A DNA stretch of 64,000 nucleotides, from contig CANMSH010000001.1 of the NCBI GenBank assembly GCA_947500525.1, positions 248,001 through 312,000 of the forward strand, written 5' to 3'. Position numbers and translations under genes: made by a program. Position 1 is the stretch's first letter; the number at the start of each line of letters is the position of its first letter. This document shows, one piece after another, positions 16,851-25,018 of this stretch. The notes beneath the pieces are model-generated. The model saw nothing but the letters and a program-made list of their open reading frames with translations, had not been told where the DNA came from and did not search any database. The DNA is from an uncultured Flavobacteriaceae bacterium (GTDB taxonomy: Bacteria; Bacteroidota; Bacteroidia; Flavobacteriales; Flavobacteriaceae).

Positions 16851-17393
16851 ATGAAGAAAAGAATCTTAACATTGGCAATTTTAGCGATTGCTTTCGTATG
16901 TACAACAAATACTTATGCTCAAAAGTTTAGAGGACTTGATAAAAGTCCGATGGACGCGGCGTCATACCCTGGAGATTATAAAATATCCGACAAACTTGTC
17001 AAAATTATCTATAGTCGCCCACAATTAAAAGAACGTCCTATGGAAAAATTAGCACCATCAGGTAAAGTGTGGAGAACGGGTGCAAATGAAGCAGCAGAAA
17101 TAACATTTTATAAAGATGTTACTTTTGGAGGCAAAAAAGTAAAAGCTGGAACATATACTTTTTTCACTATTCCAGGTGATAAAGAATGGACCGTGATCTT
17201 AAGTACTGCAAAGAATGTTTGGGGTTCTTATTTTTACAAGGAAACCGAAGATGTAGTAAGAGTGAAAGGTGCTGTTTCTAAAAGTGAAGCTCCAATTGAA
17301 GAATTTTCTATTGTTTTTGAAGGAGAAGGAACTGCGGCGACAATGTTTCTAGGTTGGGCGAATACTATTGTAAGTATTCCTGTAAAGGGATAA
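16851..17393 (+). CDS. DUF2911-domain secreted protein 2
   Basis: 180 residues with a signal peptide ending NTYAQ. It shows the same blocks as its paralogue at 14446-15033: LVKIIYSRPQLKERP, APSGKVWRTGANEAAEITFYKDV, AGTYTFFTIPGDKEWTVILS and FLGWANTIVSIPV. It has its own terminator. The role is unknown. The two paralogues differ mostly outside these blocks, so the duplication is not recent. Confidence 0.9.
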   Translation: MKKRILTLAILAIAFVCTTNTYAQKFRGLDKSPMDAASYPGDYKISDKLVKIIYSRPQLKERPMEKLAPSGKVWRTGANEAAEITFYKDVTFGGKKVKAGTYTFFTIPGDKEWTVILSTAKNVWGSYFYKETEDVVRVKGAVSKSEAPIEEFSIVFEGEGTAATMFLGWANTIVSIPVKG

Positions 17394-17417
17394 ACTTAGT
17401 TCTAAAGAATACAAATA

Positions 17418-17440
17418 GCCGTCTAGAAGTTCTAGGCGGT
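17418..17440 (+). terminator. Terminator after DUF2911 gene 2
   Basis: GCCGTCTAG / CTAGGCGGT forms a 9-bp stem (with wobble pairs) and is followed by TTTTTT. Confidence 0.8.
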
Positions 17441-17598
17441 TTTTTTATGTCTAAATGTTAATATTTGAGAGTTCTTTCAAACCTTTTTATTCCCTTTCAA
17501 TGGTTTTTTAGTATGCTTCGATCAACTTAATAGTTTACAATCTTGTAAATTGCAATTACTTTGTGGAAATCAAAATAATAATTTAAAAATCAATCAGC

Positions 17599-18012
17599 AT
17601 GAAAAAAATCATTTTTATTTGTTTAGCTATTTTTAGTATCAACACACTAATAAGTTGCGATAACACAAAGGACGATATTGACAAAGAATTAACAATACAA
17701 GAAAAAGTAACATTGCTTGAAAGCAGTCAATGGCTATTGAAAGGATTTGAAGATAGCGTCATGTATGAGTTTAATGATGGTAAGCGCTTTACTTTTTACG
17801 GAGAAGATACTGTATTTACAGATCCTATTCCCGGCACCAATGAATACAAAGTTGTAGACGATCTTCTTTTTATTGATTTCAATTTTGGAAACGATGCGAC
17901 ATACGAGGTAAAAATTTCTTGCAATAATAACATTGTAGAATTTATGGTTGATGGAGAACTCAATAGCACTTTATTCAAATCGGGCTCCAACTATGAACAA
18001 TGTTTAAATTAA
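17599..18012 (+). CDS. Small lipoprotein, function unknown
   Basis: 137 residues. The lipobox LISC places the mature N-terminus at about C20. The remainder (QWLLKGFEDSVMYEFNDGKRFTFYGEDTVF..., then short strands) reads like a small beta-barrel or lipocalin-like secreted domain as seen in many Bacteroidota lipoproteins, but I cannot name the family. It is 12 bp upstream of the next gene and probably co-transcribed with it. Confidence 0.65.
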   Translation: MKKIIFICLAIFSINTLISCDNTKDDIDKELTIQEKVTLLESSQWLLKGFEDSVMYEFNDGKRFTFYGEDTVFTDPIPGTNEYKVVDDLLFIDFNFGNDATYEVKISCNNNIVEFMVDGELNSTLFKSGSNYEQCLN

Positions 18013-18024
18013 AAAAACATTAAC

Positions 18025-18435
18025 ATGAAACAAAGCATCATTTACTGTTTATTCTTAATTAGTCTCTCAATACAAGGTCAAACATTGTCAGATAAGCAAA
18101 TTGACAAATTAAACTATTTGCAAGTCCAAACAGATCAACTAAGTTTAGATAATTTAGATATTCAAAAAGATCTGAATACAATATTAGTCTTAGATAGAAA
18201 ACGAAAAACAAATAAAACTGTGGCAATCGTGTTAACTTCAATTGCCGCCAGCGGCATTGTTTTGGGTGGAATTGTGATTGCCAATGGAACCAACAGCGAA
18301 GGGAGCGCGATAAGCAGCGTTGTTGGAGGGCTTACAATGGCAGGAGGGGCGATTTACGGTGGTATTTCAATTCCTTTTTGGAGTGCAGCGAAAAAACGCA
18401 AAAAAGAAAGGGATGCCTTGGTGAAAATGTTTTAG
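18025..18435 (+). CDS. Small membrane protein, function unknown
   Basis: 136 residues. A signal peptide (ending IQGQ) precedes a polar helix of about 40 residues, then two glycine-rich hydrophobic segments (VAIVLTSIAASGIVLGGIVI and VVGGLTMAGGAIYGGISI), and a basic end (KKRKKERDALVKMF). The pattern suggests a helical hairpin in a membrane with a soluble helix before it. I do not recognise a family. Confidence 0.6.
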   Translation: MKQSIIYCLFLISLSIQGQTLSDKQIDKLNYLQVQTDQLSLDNLDIQKDLNTILVLDRKRKTNKTVAIVLTSIAASGIVLGGIVIANGTNSEGSAISSVVGGLTMAGGAIYGGISIPFWSAAKKRKKERDALVKMF

Positions 18436-18444
18436 TTAGGAATG

Positions 18445-18473
18445 TTTGATTAGGTAAAATAAATGTAAATTTG
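18445..18473 (+). promoter_or_regulatory. leuS promoter
   Basis: TTTG at 18445-18448, a 17-bp spacer and TAAATTTG at 18466-18473 match the Bacteroidota -33/-7 pattern, 25 bp before the leuS ATG. Confidence 0.7.
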
Positions 18474-18498
18474 CATCCTTTATAACAACAGGTTTGCA

Positions 18499-21312
18499 AT
18501 GCATTACAATCATCAGGAATTAGAGGCCAAATGGCAAAAATACTGGGCAGAAAATCAAACGTTTAAAGTCGAAAACACTTCAAACAAACCCAAGTACTAT
18601 GTGTTAGACATGTTTCCGTACCCTTCAGGAGCAGGATTGCATGTTGGTCATCCTCTAGGCTATATTGCAAGCGATATTTATGCTCGATACAAACGCCATA
18701 AAGGGTTCAATGTAATGCATCCTCAGGGATATGATAGTTTCGGACTCCCGGCAGAACAATATGCTATTCAAACAGGTCAGCATCCTGCAATAACAACAGC
18801 TACAAACATAAAAACATATAGACGTCAACTAGATCAATTAGGTTTTTCCTTCGATTGGTCTCGAGAAGTGCGCACCTCTGATCCAAGTTATTATAAATGG
18901 ACGCAGTGGGTATTTATTCAACTATTTAATTCTTGGTATAACAAGGAAACCGATAAAGCTCAAGATATTTCGACGTTGATATCTGTTTTTGAAAATGATG
19001 GAAATGCGCAGGTAAATGCCGCCGCAGGTGACGATATTGAAATTTTTACTGCCGATGATTGGAAGCGTTTTTCATCTATTAGAAAGCAAGAGGTTTTATT
19101 AAAATATCGCTTAACTTTTTTATCAGAAACAGAAGTAAATTGGTGCCCTGCCTTAGGTACCGTATTGGCAAATGATGAAATTGTAAATGGCGTTTCAGAA
19201 AGAGGTGGACATCCTGTCGTTAGAAAAAAAATGAAGCAATGGAGCATGCGTATCTCAGCTTATGCTCAACGTCTATTAGATGGATTACAAACTATCGATT
19301 GGCCACAGCCTTTGAAAGATATTCAAACCAACTGGATTGGAAGATCAGAAGGGGCCATGGTGTCTTTTGATGTTGATGGTCATGATGCCAAAATTGAGGT
19401 ATTTACAACGCGTCCTGATACCATTTTTGGAGTTAGTTTTATGACAATTGCACCCGAACACGAATTGGTATCGAAAATCACAACACCTGACCAGAAAGAC
19501 ACAATTGAAGCTTATGTAGATGCCACTGCAAAACGCAGTGAACGCGATAGAATGGCTGATGTAAAAACTATTTCTGGTGCTTTTACGGGGGCCTATGCCA
19601 TTCACCCATTTTCGGGGAAAAAAGTACCTATCTGGATTGGTGACTATGTCTTGGCAAGTTATGGCACGGGAGCTGTAATGGCTGTACCCTGTGGAGATCA
19701 ACGTGATTATGACTTTGCCAAACACTTCGGTATTGACATCCCTAATATTTTTAAGGATGTGGATATTAGTGAAGAAGCTTTTGCTGATAAAGGAAGCACG
19801 GTGATAACAAATTCTGATTTCTTAAATGATTTGCCTTACAAAAAAGCAATGAAAACCATTATCTATGAAATTGGTAAGCGAAATGTGGGTTATGGTAAGG
19901 TAAATTATCGTTTACGCGATGCTGTTTTTAGTCGCCAACGTTATTGGGGGGAGCCGTTTCCAATTTATTATGTTGACGGTATGCCTCAAACGATTGCCAA
20001 AGAACATTTGCCTATCGTATTACCCGAAGTAGAAAAATATTTACCCACCGAAGACGGACAACCACCTCTAGGGAATGCAGAAGTTTGGGCATGGAGTATC
20101 GAGTCAAATACAGTAGTTGAAAATTCAAAAATAAATCATACCACTGTTTTTCCGTTAGAACTAAATACGATGCCAGGTTGGGCCGGAAGTTCTCAGTATT
20201 TTAATCGCTATATGGATGCTCATAATAATAATGAAATTTTCTCAAAAGAGGCGATTGATTATTGGCAAGATGTTGACTTATATATTGGAGGCGTAGAACA
20301 TGCTACTGGGCACTTATTGTATAGTCGTTTTTGGCAGCAATTTATGTTTGATAAAGGGCTAGTACCTAAACCCGAGTTTGCAAAAAAGTTGATTAATCAA
20401 GGAATGATTACTGGGACGAGTGCTTTTGTTTACAGAGAAGTAAATACAAATAAGATCTTTTCAAAGAATCTTATTCAAAATAAAAATGTACAACCAATTC
20501 ATGCGGATGTTTCGATGATTAATGCCTCTGACGAATTGGACGTTGAAGCTTTTAAAAAATGGCTTCCAGAATATGTAAATGCTGAATTTGTTCTAGAGGA
20601 TGGTAAGTATATAGTAGGACGTGAAGTAGAAAAAATGTCGAAGTCTAAATACAATGTGGTCAATCCAGATGCTATCTGTGAACAATACGGTACTGATAGT
20701 TTACGTTTGTACGAAATGTTTTTGGGACCATTAGAGCAATCGAAACCTTGGAATACTTCAGGTATTACCGGCGTACATAGTTTCTTAAAAAAATTATGGA
20801 AATTGTATTATGATGGAGAAACTTTCCGTGTAAGCGATACAACTCCAAGTACAGAAAATTTAAAAACATTACATAAAACTATTAAAAAAGTAGAAGATGA
20901 TATTGAGAACTTTTCTTTCAATACTTCTGTTTCTACTTTTATGATTGCTGTAAATGAATTAACATCTCAAAAATGTACTAGCAAAGAGATTTTAGAACCC
21001 TTGTTAATTTTAATTTCACCCTATGCTCCGCATATTGCTGAAGAATTATGGAATAAACTAGGGCATGCAGCATCGATCGCTTTTGCGAAATTTCCAAAAT
21101 TTGATGGATCACATTTGATCGAAAGCACCAAAAACTATCCCATTTCTTTTAATGGGAAAATGCGTTTCACTATGGAGTTGCCGTTAGATTTTGACAAAGC
21201 GCAAATTGAAGAGGCCGTGATGGCACATGAAAAAACACAAGCACAATTGCAAGGAAGAACACCTAAAAAGATAATCGTTGTCCCTGGTAAAATCGTAAAC
21301 ATTGTTGGTTAA
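18499..21312 (+). CDS. leuS: Leucyl-tRNA synthetase
   Basis: 937 residues, the usual size for Bacteroidota LeuRS. It charges tRNA-Leu. The class I HIGH motif appears as HVGH (48-51) in FPYPSGAGLHVGHPLGY. The large insertion contains the CP1 editing domain with EVFTTRPDTIFGV and the threonine-rich editing pocket. KMSKS appears in VEKMSKSKYNVVNPD. It is transcribed alone, with no terminator recognisable in 21313-21451. Confidence 0.97.
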   Translation: MHYNHQELEAKWQKYWAENQTFKVENTSNKPKYYVLDMFPYPSGAGLHVGHPLGYIASDIYARYKRHKGFNVMHPQGYDSFGLPAEQYAIQTGQHPAITTATNIKTYRRQLDQLGFSFDWSREVRTSDPSYYKWTQWVFIQLFNSWYNKETDKAQDISTLISVFENDGNAQVNAAAGDDIEIFTADDWKRFSSIRKQEVLLKYRLTFLSETEVNWCPALGTVLANDEIVNGVSERGGHPVVRKKMKQWSMRISAYAQRLLDGLQTIDWPQPLKDIQTNWIGRSEGAMVSFDVDGHDAKIEVFTTRPDTIFGVSFMTIAPEHELVSKITTPDQKDTIEAYVDATAKRSERDRMADVKTISGAFTGAYAIHPFSGKKVPIWIGDYVLASYGTGAVMAVPCGDQRDYDFAKHFGIDIPNIFKDVDISEEAFADKGSTVITNSDFLNDLPYKKAMKTIIYEIGKRNVGYGKVNYRLRDAVFSRQRYWGEPFPIYYVDGMPQTIAKEHLPIVLPEVEKYLPTEDGQPPLGNAEVWAWSIESNTVVENSKINHTTVFPLELNTMPGWAGSSQYFNRYMDAHNNNEIFSKEAIDYWQDVDLYIGGVEHATGHLLYSRFWQQFMFDKGLVPKPEFAKKLINQGMITGTSAFVYREVNTNKIFSKNLIQNKNVQPIHADVSMINASDELDVEAFKKWLPEYVNAEFVLEDGKYIVGREVEKMSKSKYNVVNPDAICEQYGTDSLRLYEMFLGPLEQSKPWNTSGITGVHSFLKKLWKLYYDGETFRVSDTTPSTENLKTLHKTIKKVEDDIENFSFNTSVSTFMIAVNELTSQKCTSKEILEPLLILISPYAPHIAEELWNKLGHAASIAFAKFPKFDGSHLIESTKNYPISFNGKMRFTMELPLDFDKAQIEEAVMAHEKTQAQLQGRTPKKIIVVPGKIVNIVG

Positions 21313-21451
21313 TTTGCATTTTAAAGAGTATACCCCTTGTTTTTTTAGGGCTAGCACCTCATAACTATTAATTTTTCGATACTTACCCCTTAAAAATTGA
21401 TTAAAAACTTGTTTATTTCGAATAAATAACGATTTTTGCTAAAAAATTGTT

Positions 21452-22537
21452 ATGATCATTGGACTACCAAAAGAAATTAAAAACAACGAAAATCGAGTTG
21501 CCATGACTCCTGCAGGGGTTTATGAACTCGTAAAAAACAATCACACGGTTTACGTGCAAACAAATGCAGGCTTCAACAGTGGCTTTAAAGATGAGGACTA
21601 TACTGAAGCTGGCGCAACGATCTTGCCAACCATTGCCGAGGTATATGCTATTAGCGATATGATCGTTAAGGTTAAAGAACCTATTGAACAGGAATATCAA
21701 CTGGCTAAGGCCGGACAAATTATTTTCACTTATTTTCATTTTGCCTCCAGCGAAAAACTAACCGAGGCAATGATAAAGAGCAACGCTGTTTGTATTGCTT
21801 ATGAAACCGTTGAAGGTAAAGATGGTTCGTTACCCTTACTCACACCCATGTCTGAAGTGGCTGGCCGCATGGCAGTCCAACAAGGAGCAAAATACTTAGA
21901 AAAACCCATCAAAGGCAAGGGCATTCTACTGGGCGGTGTGCCTGGCGTGAAACCCGGGCAGGTCTTAATTTTAGGAGCCGGGGTTGTTGGAGTACAAGCG
22001 GCAAAAATGGCATCTGGACTCGGAGCACATGTCACTATTTTAGATGTAAACATGGACCGCCTGCGCTATGTAAATGATATTTTGCCAAGTAATGTTATCA
22101 CAGAGTTCTCTAGTGAATATAATATCAAAAAACACATAAAAACGCATGATCTGATCATAGGTGGGATTTTAATTAAAGGAGCGAAAGCTCCAAAGCTTAT
22201 CACAAAAGAGATGCTAAAAGAAATGGAGCCCGGCACCGTGCTCGTTGATGTTGCCGTAGACCAGGGAGGATGTATGGAAACCACCAAGCCAACCACTCAT
22301 GAACATCCCACCTATATTATTGACGATGTCGTACATTATTGTGTGGCAAATATGCCAGGTGCAGTTCCGTATACTTCGACTGTAGCGCTAACAAATGTTA
22401 CTCTACCATATGTATTGCAATTGGCGAACAAAGGTTGGGAAAAAGCCTGCGAAGATAATGAAGGATTGCAGAAAGGTCTCAATATTGTATTTGGTGAAAT
22501 TGTCTACAAAGAAATTACGGAAGCATTTGAAGTATAA
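21452..22537 (+). CDS. ald: Alanine dehydrogenase
   Basis: 361 residues. The start MIIGLPKEIKNNENRVAMTP is the conserved AlaDH/PNT N-terminal signature with the pyruvate-binding arginine and lysine. The NAD-binding Rossmann motif is LGAGVVGVQAAKMASGLGA. It interconverts L-alanine and pyruvate plus ammonium using NAD. Its length excludes transhydrogenase alpha subunits. A weak terminator follows. Confidence 0.95.
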   Translation: MIIGLPKEIKNNENRVAMTPAGVYELVKNNHTVYVQTNAGFNSGFKDEDYTEAGATILPTIAEVYAISDMIVKVKEPIEQEYQLAKAGQIIFTYFHFASSEKLTEAMIKSNAVCIAYETVEGKDGSLPLLTPMSEVAGRMAVQQGAKYLEKPIKGKGILLGGVPGVKPGQVLILGAGVVGVQAAKMASGLGAHVTILDVNMDRLRYVNDILPSNVITEFSSEYNIKKHIKTHDLIIGGILIKGAKAPKLITKEMLKEMEPGTVLVDVAVDQGGCMETTKPTTHEHPTYIIDDVVHYCVANMPGAVPYTSTVALTNVTLPYVLQLANKGWEKACEDNEGLQKGLNIVFGEIVYKEITEAFEV

Positions 22538-22562
22538 CACTTAAAAAAACAACTACCTTTGA

Positions 22563-22584
22563 ATCCTCATCTTTTGATGGGGAT
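22563..22584 (+). terminator. ald terminator
   Basis: ATCCTCATC / GATGGGGAT forms a 9-bp stem with one G-T pair and is followed by TTTTT. Confidence 0.7.
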
Positions 22585-22606
22585 TTTTAGCATACAAATA
22601 CTCTAA

Positions 22607-22867
22607 ATGACAATCGATACTTACGAAATTATTGGTCTCCTTGCTGCCATTTTAACAACGGCAGCTTTTGTACCACAAGTATATAAAACTTGGAAAACGA
22701 AATCGGTCGAGGATATATCGCTCACGATGTATACCGTGCTTTTTATAGGATTGGTGCTATGGTTAGCCTATGGTATTTCCTTAAATAGCTTACCTATTAT
22801 AATTGCAAATTCGGTAACTGGAATTTTAGTTTTAATGGTTATCGTATTTAAATTTAGGTATAAATAG
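22607..22867 (+). CDS. SemiSWEET sugar transporter
   Basis: 86 residues with three predicted membrane helices, the size of bacterial SemiSWEETs, which work as dimers to carry sugars by facilitated diffusion. The conserved first-helix motif AAFVPQVYKTWKTKSVEDIS (PQ motif) is intact, as is the GLVLWLAYGI block. It has no close operon partner, so the substrate cannot be inferred. Confidence 0.9.
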   Translation: MTIDTYEIIGLLAAILTTAAFVPQVYKTWKTKSVEDISLTMYTVLFIGLVLWLAYGISLNSLPIIIANSVTGILVLMVIVFKFRYK

Positions 22868-22875
22868 ATTTTAAC

Positions 22876-22883
22876 TATCTTTG
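22876..22883 (+). promoter_or_regulatory. -7 box upstream of the secreted protein pair
   Basis: TATCTTTG fits TANNTTTG and lies 10 bp before the ATG at 22894. No clear -33 element is visible, and the leader would be very short. Confidence 0.4.
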
Positions 22884-22893
22884 GTTAAAACAA

Positions 22894-23826
22894 ATGCGTA
22901 TGAAAAAATTAGACTCTTTTTTTTCTATTCTGATCCTATTTTTAAGTATTCAACTCATAAGCGCACAAGAATTATATGTGGGTGATAATATTGAATTTTA
23001 CTTAAAAAAAGACCTCGCTTTTACCACTAGTAACACTGCTGTTACGGTGACTTCACTAGGGAAATTCTCACTTGAAGCTGGTAATACATGGGGATCAGCA
23101 TTAGAATTCGTTAACGGTGATGTTTTTGCTTATGGCAATGGCCTCACTAAATTACCAACTGGAAATAATGGTATTTATGCTCCCGTGATCGCAGATCATA
23201 CTGGGGATATCTTTGCTTCATATATAAATGGACCACCAACTTCAGGAACAAATGGCACAAGCGTAAATGCTGTTTCTGATGTTGAATATTGGCAACTTAC
23301 GGGAAATGCTATCATCACCTTACCATGGAATGCCAATAGCAATATTACTAACCTTGTGAATAATAATGGAGGTGTTCTAAATGCAGTTACTATTGTTGGA
23401 CTCAACAGTGGGGAATGGAATTTAGTAAGCGCCACCCAAACTAATACTGTTACCGGAGGTCTTTTAAACGGCTCTGTAACCAGTGATGCAAGTACCGAAG
23501 TTGTACTAAATGATTTTGGTCAATTCACATTTGGTATTGATAACCAAATTGTGTTAAGTACAGACGACCCTTTTTCAATTACTGGAATAAACATATTGTC
23601 TAATCCTATTAAACCCACTGATAACATTCGATTTTCTACAGCAATTGTTAAGAATTTAAATGTTACAATGTTCGATATAACCGGTAAAAGATTAAAATAC
23701 TACTCGGATATTGCTACCATAAATGGTATTGGAACGATGTCAAGAAAAACTTTAAAAAGTGGTGTTTATTTTTTAAAGTTTCAACACGAGGGCAAACAAG
23801 TTGTTAAAAAAATAATCATAGAATAA
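22894..23826 (+). CDS. Secreted protein with type A T9SS sorting domain
   Basis: 310 residues. A signal peptide (ending LISAQ) precedes a beta-rich, Thr/Asn-rich passenger. The last 75 or so residues (from SITGINILSNPIKPTDNIRF to GVYFLKFQHEGKQVVKKIII) have the type A C-terminal domain that routes proteins through the type IX secretion system, with the FDITGKRL and SGVYFLK blocks. It is likely to be on the cell surface or released. A second ATG at 22900 is an alternative start. The next gene starts 11 bp later. Confidence 0.87.
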   Translation: MRMKKLDSFFSILILFLSIQLISAQELYVGDNIEFYLKKDLAFTTSNTAVTVTSLGKFSLEAGNTWGSALEFVNGDVFAYGNGLTKLPTGNNGIYAPVIADHTGDIFASYINGPPTSGTNGTSVNAVSDVEYWQLTGNAIITLPWNANSNITNLVNNNGGVLNAVTIVGLNSGEWNLVSATQTNTVTGGLLNGSVTSDASTEVVLNDFGQFTFGIDNQIVLSTDDPFSITGINILSNPIKPTDNIRFSTAIVKNLNVTMFDITGKRLKYYSDIATINGIGTMSRKTLKSGVYFLKFQHEGKQVVKKIIIE

Positions 23827-23837
23827 ATAAGTACGTT

Positions 23838-24812
23838 ATGAAATCAAAAATATATTTAACCATTTTAATGTGTTCAGTTAGTTTTCTTGGCTTTGCACAA
23901 ATCGGAATTGGTACAACTTCACCAGACGCTTCTTCAGTTTTGGACATGACATCCACTACGCAAGGCGTATTAATTCCTAGAATGACAACTACGCAGAGGG
24001 AAGCCATATCTGCACCTGCAATTGGTTTACAAGTATACGATACAACTACTACATCTATTTGGTCTTACAATGGAGCTTCATGGGTTAATGGTACTGGAGG
24101 TCCTGGTAAATTTATAGATGGGGCTGCTTCAGATATTGCCTTTTATGATGGAAGAGTTGGTATTGGAAGAGATAATTTTTCAGCAGTCCATAAATTGTGG
24201 GTTGAAGGAGTGAAAAACACTGATGGTACAAATACTGCCAGTAGAACAAAAGCTAACTATACCGGTTCCGGAACAAGTACCGCGACTTACGGTGCTCTCC
24301 ATAATGCTGAAAACAATAGTACTGGGACCATAAACTTTGCCGCAGGTTCATACAATACGATTGACAATTCTGCAGGAGACATTTCAACTGGATTTGCCAC
24401 ACGATCAGAAATTAATAATGATGCTGGGAATAATATAATATTTGGTTCAGGATCATCAATTAATATTACTAATAATGGAACAATGGATAATGCTGTTGGT
24501 TTATTTCTTAGTTATTTAGGGACTGGAGTGACAACAAATAGCTACGGTATTTTTATTAATTCTAGTTTTGATGAAGGAACCACTGATAATTATGCTATAT
24601 ATTCTCAACCTAATATTGACTCATACTTAGAAGGAAATCTCGGTATCGGTACAGATGAACCTCAACAAAAAATTCACATTAGCGGAGCTATGCGTTTAGA
24701 ACCTCAGGCAACAGCTCCTGCTGGAGCTCTTGGCGATTTATATGCCGGTACAGATGGTAACCTATATTTTCATAATGGGACTGATTGGCAACAAGTCTCT
24801 TTGGTTCCATAA
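23838..24812 (+). CDS. Secreted cell-surface-like protein with IGIGTTSP repeat start
   Basis: 324 residues with a signal peptide ending FLGFAQ. The mature start QIGIGTTSPDASSVLDMTSTTQGVLIPRMT is a very common opening of flavobacterial secreted proteins, and a second LGIGTDEPQQKIHISG unit occurs near residue 270. The central part is Thr/Asn/Gly-rich, as in tail-fibre or adhesin-like beta helices. The end (GALGDLYAGTDGNLYFHNGTDWQQV) also fits that class. The protein has no T9SS sorting domain of its own, unlike its upstream neighbour. The function is unknown. Confidence 0.72.
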   Translation: MKSKIYLTILMCSVSFLGFAQIGIGTTSPDASSVLDMTSTTQGVLIPRMTTTQREAISAPAIGLQVYDTTTTSIWSYNGASWVNGTGGPGKFIDGAASDIAFYDGRVGIGRDNFSAVHKLWVEGVKNTDGTNTASRTKANYTGSGTSTATYGALHNAENNSTGTINFAAGSYNTIDNSAGDISTGFATRSEINNDAGNNIIFGSGSSINITNNGTMDNAVGLFLSYLGTGVTTNSYGIFINSSFDEGTTDNYAIYSQPNIDSYLEGNLGIGTDEPQQKIHISGAMRLEPQATAPAGALGDLYAGTDGNLYFHNGTDWQQVSLVP

Positions 24813-24840
24813 ATTGAATGTGATATTTTTTAAAAAATTC

Positions 24841-24870
24841 TTTGATACTGATAAAAAGTTTTTACATTTG
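24841..24870 (+). promoter_or_regulatory. trp operon promoter
   Basis: TTTG at 24841-24844, an 18-bp spacer and TACATTTG at 24863-24870. The predicted start, near 24876, is about 12 nt before the leader peptide ATG. Confidence 0.75.
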
Positions 24871-24887
24871 TCTTAGGAAAATAAATT

Positions 24888-24950
24888 ATGAACAATAACT
24901 TAAATAAAACTTGGTGGTGGAACTCTCGAAATTCAAACTTCGTGAACTAG
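24888..24950 (+). CDS. trpL: trp leader peptide
   Basis: A 20-codon frame with an ATG and a TAG stop. Residues 9-11 are three consecutive tryptophans (TGG TGG TGG), very unlikely by chance in AT-rich DNA and placed between the trp promoter and a terminator hairpin. This is the arrangement of ribosome-mediated attenuation: when charged tRNA-Trp is scarce the ribosome stalls at the Trp codons and the downstream terminator is not formed. The frame is too short for routine gene callers. Confidence 0.88.
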   Translation: MNNNLNKTWWWNSRNSNFVN

Positions 24951-24978
24951 ACCTATAGTATGTTTAACTATCAATATA

Positions 24979-25008
24979 AAGGCTTGTCATTCACGACAAG
25001 CCTTTTTT
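24979..25008 (+). terminator. trp attenuator terminator
   Basis: AAGGCTTGTC / GACAAGCCTT is a 10-bp perfect stem with a 6-nt loop and a following T-run. It lies 28 bp after the leader peptide stop and about 10 bp before trpE. I could not settle on the competing antiterminator. A candidate is CCTATA (about 24952-24957) pairing with TATAaaGG across the 5' arm. Confidence 0.9.
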
Positions 25009-25018
25009 AATTCAACAA

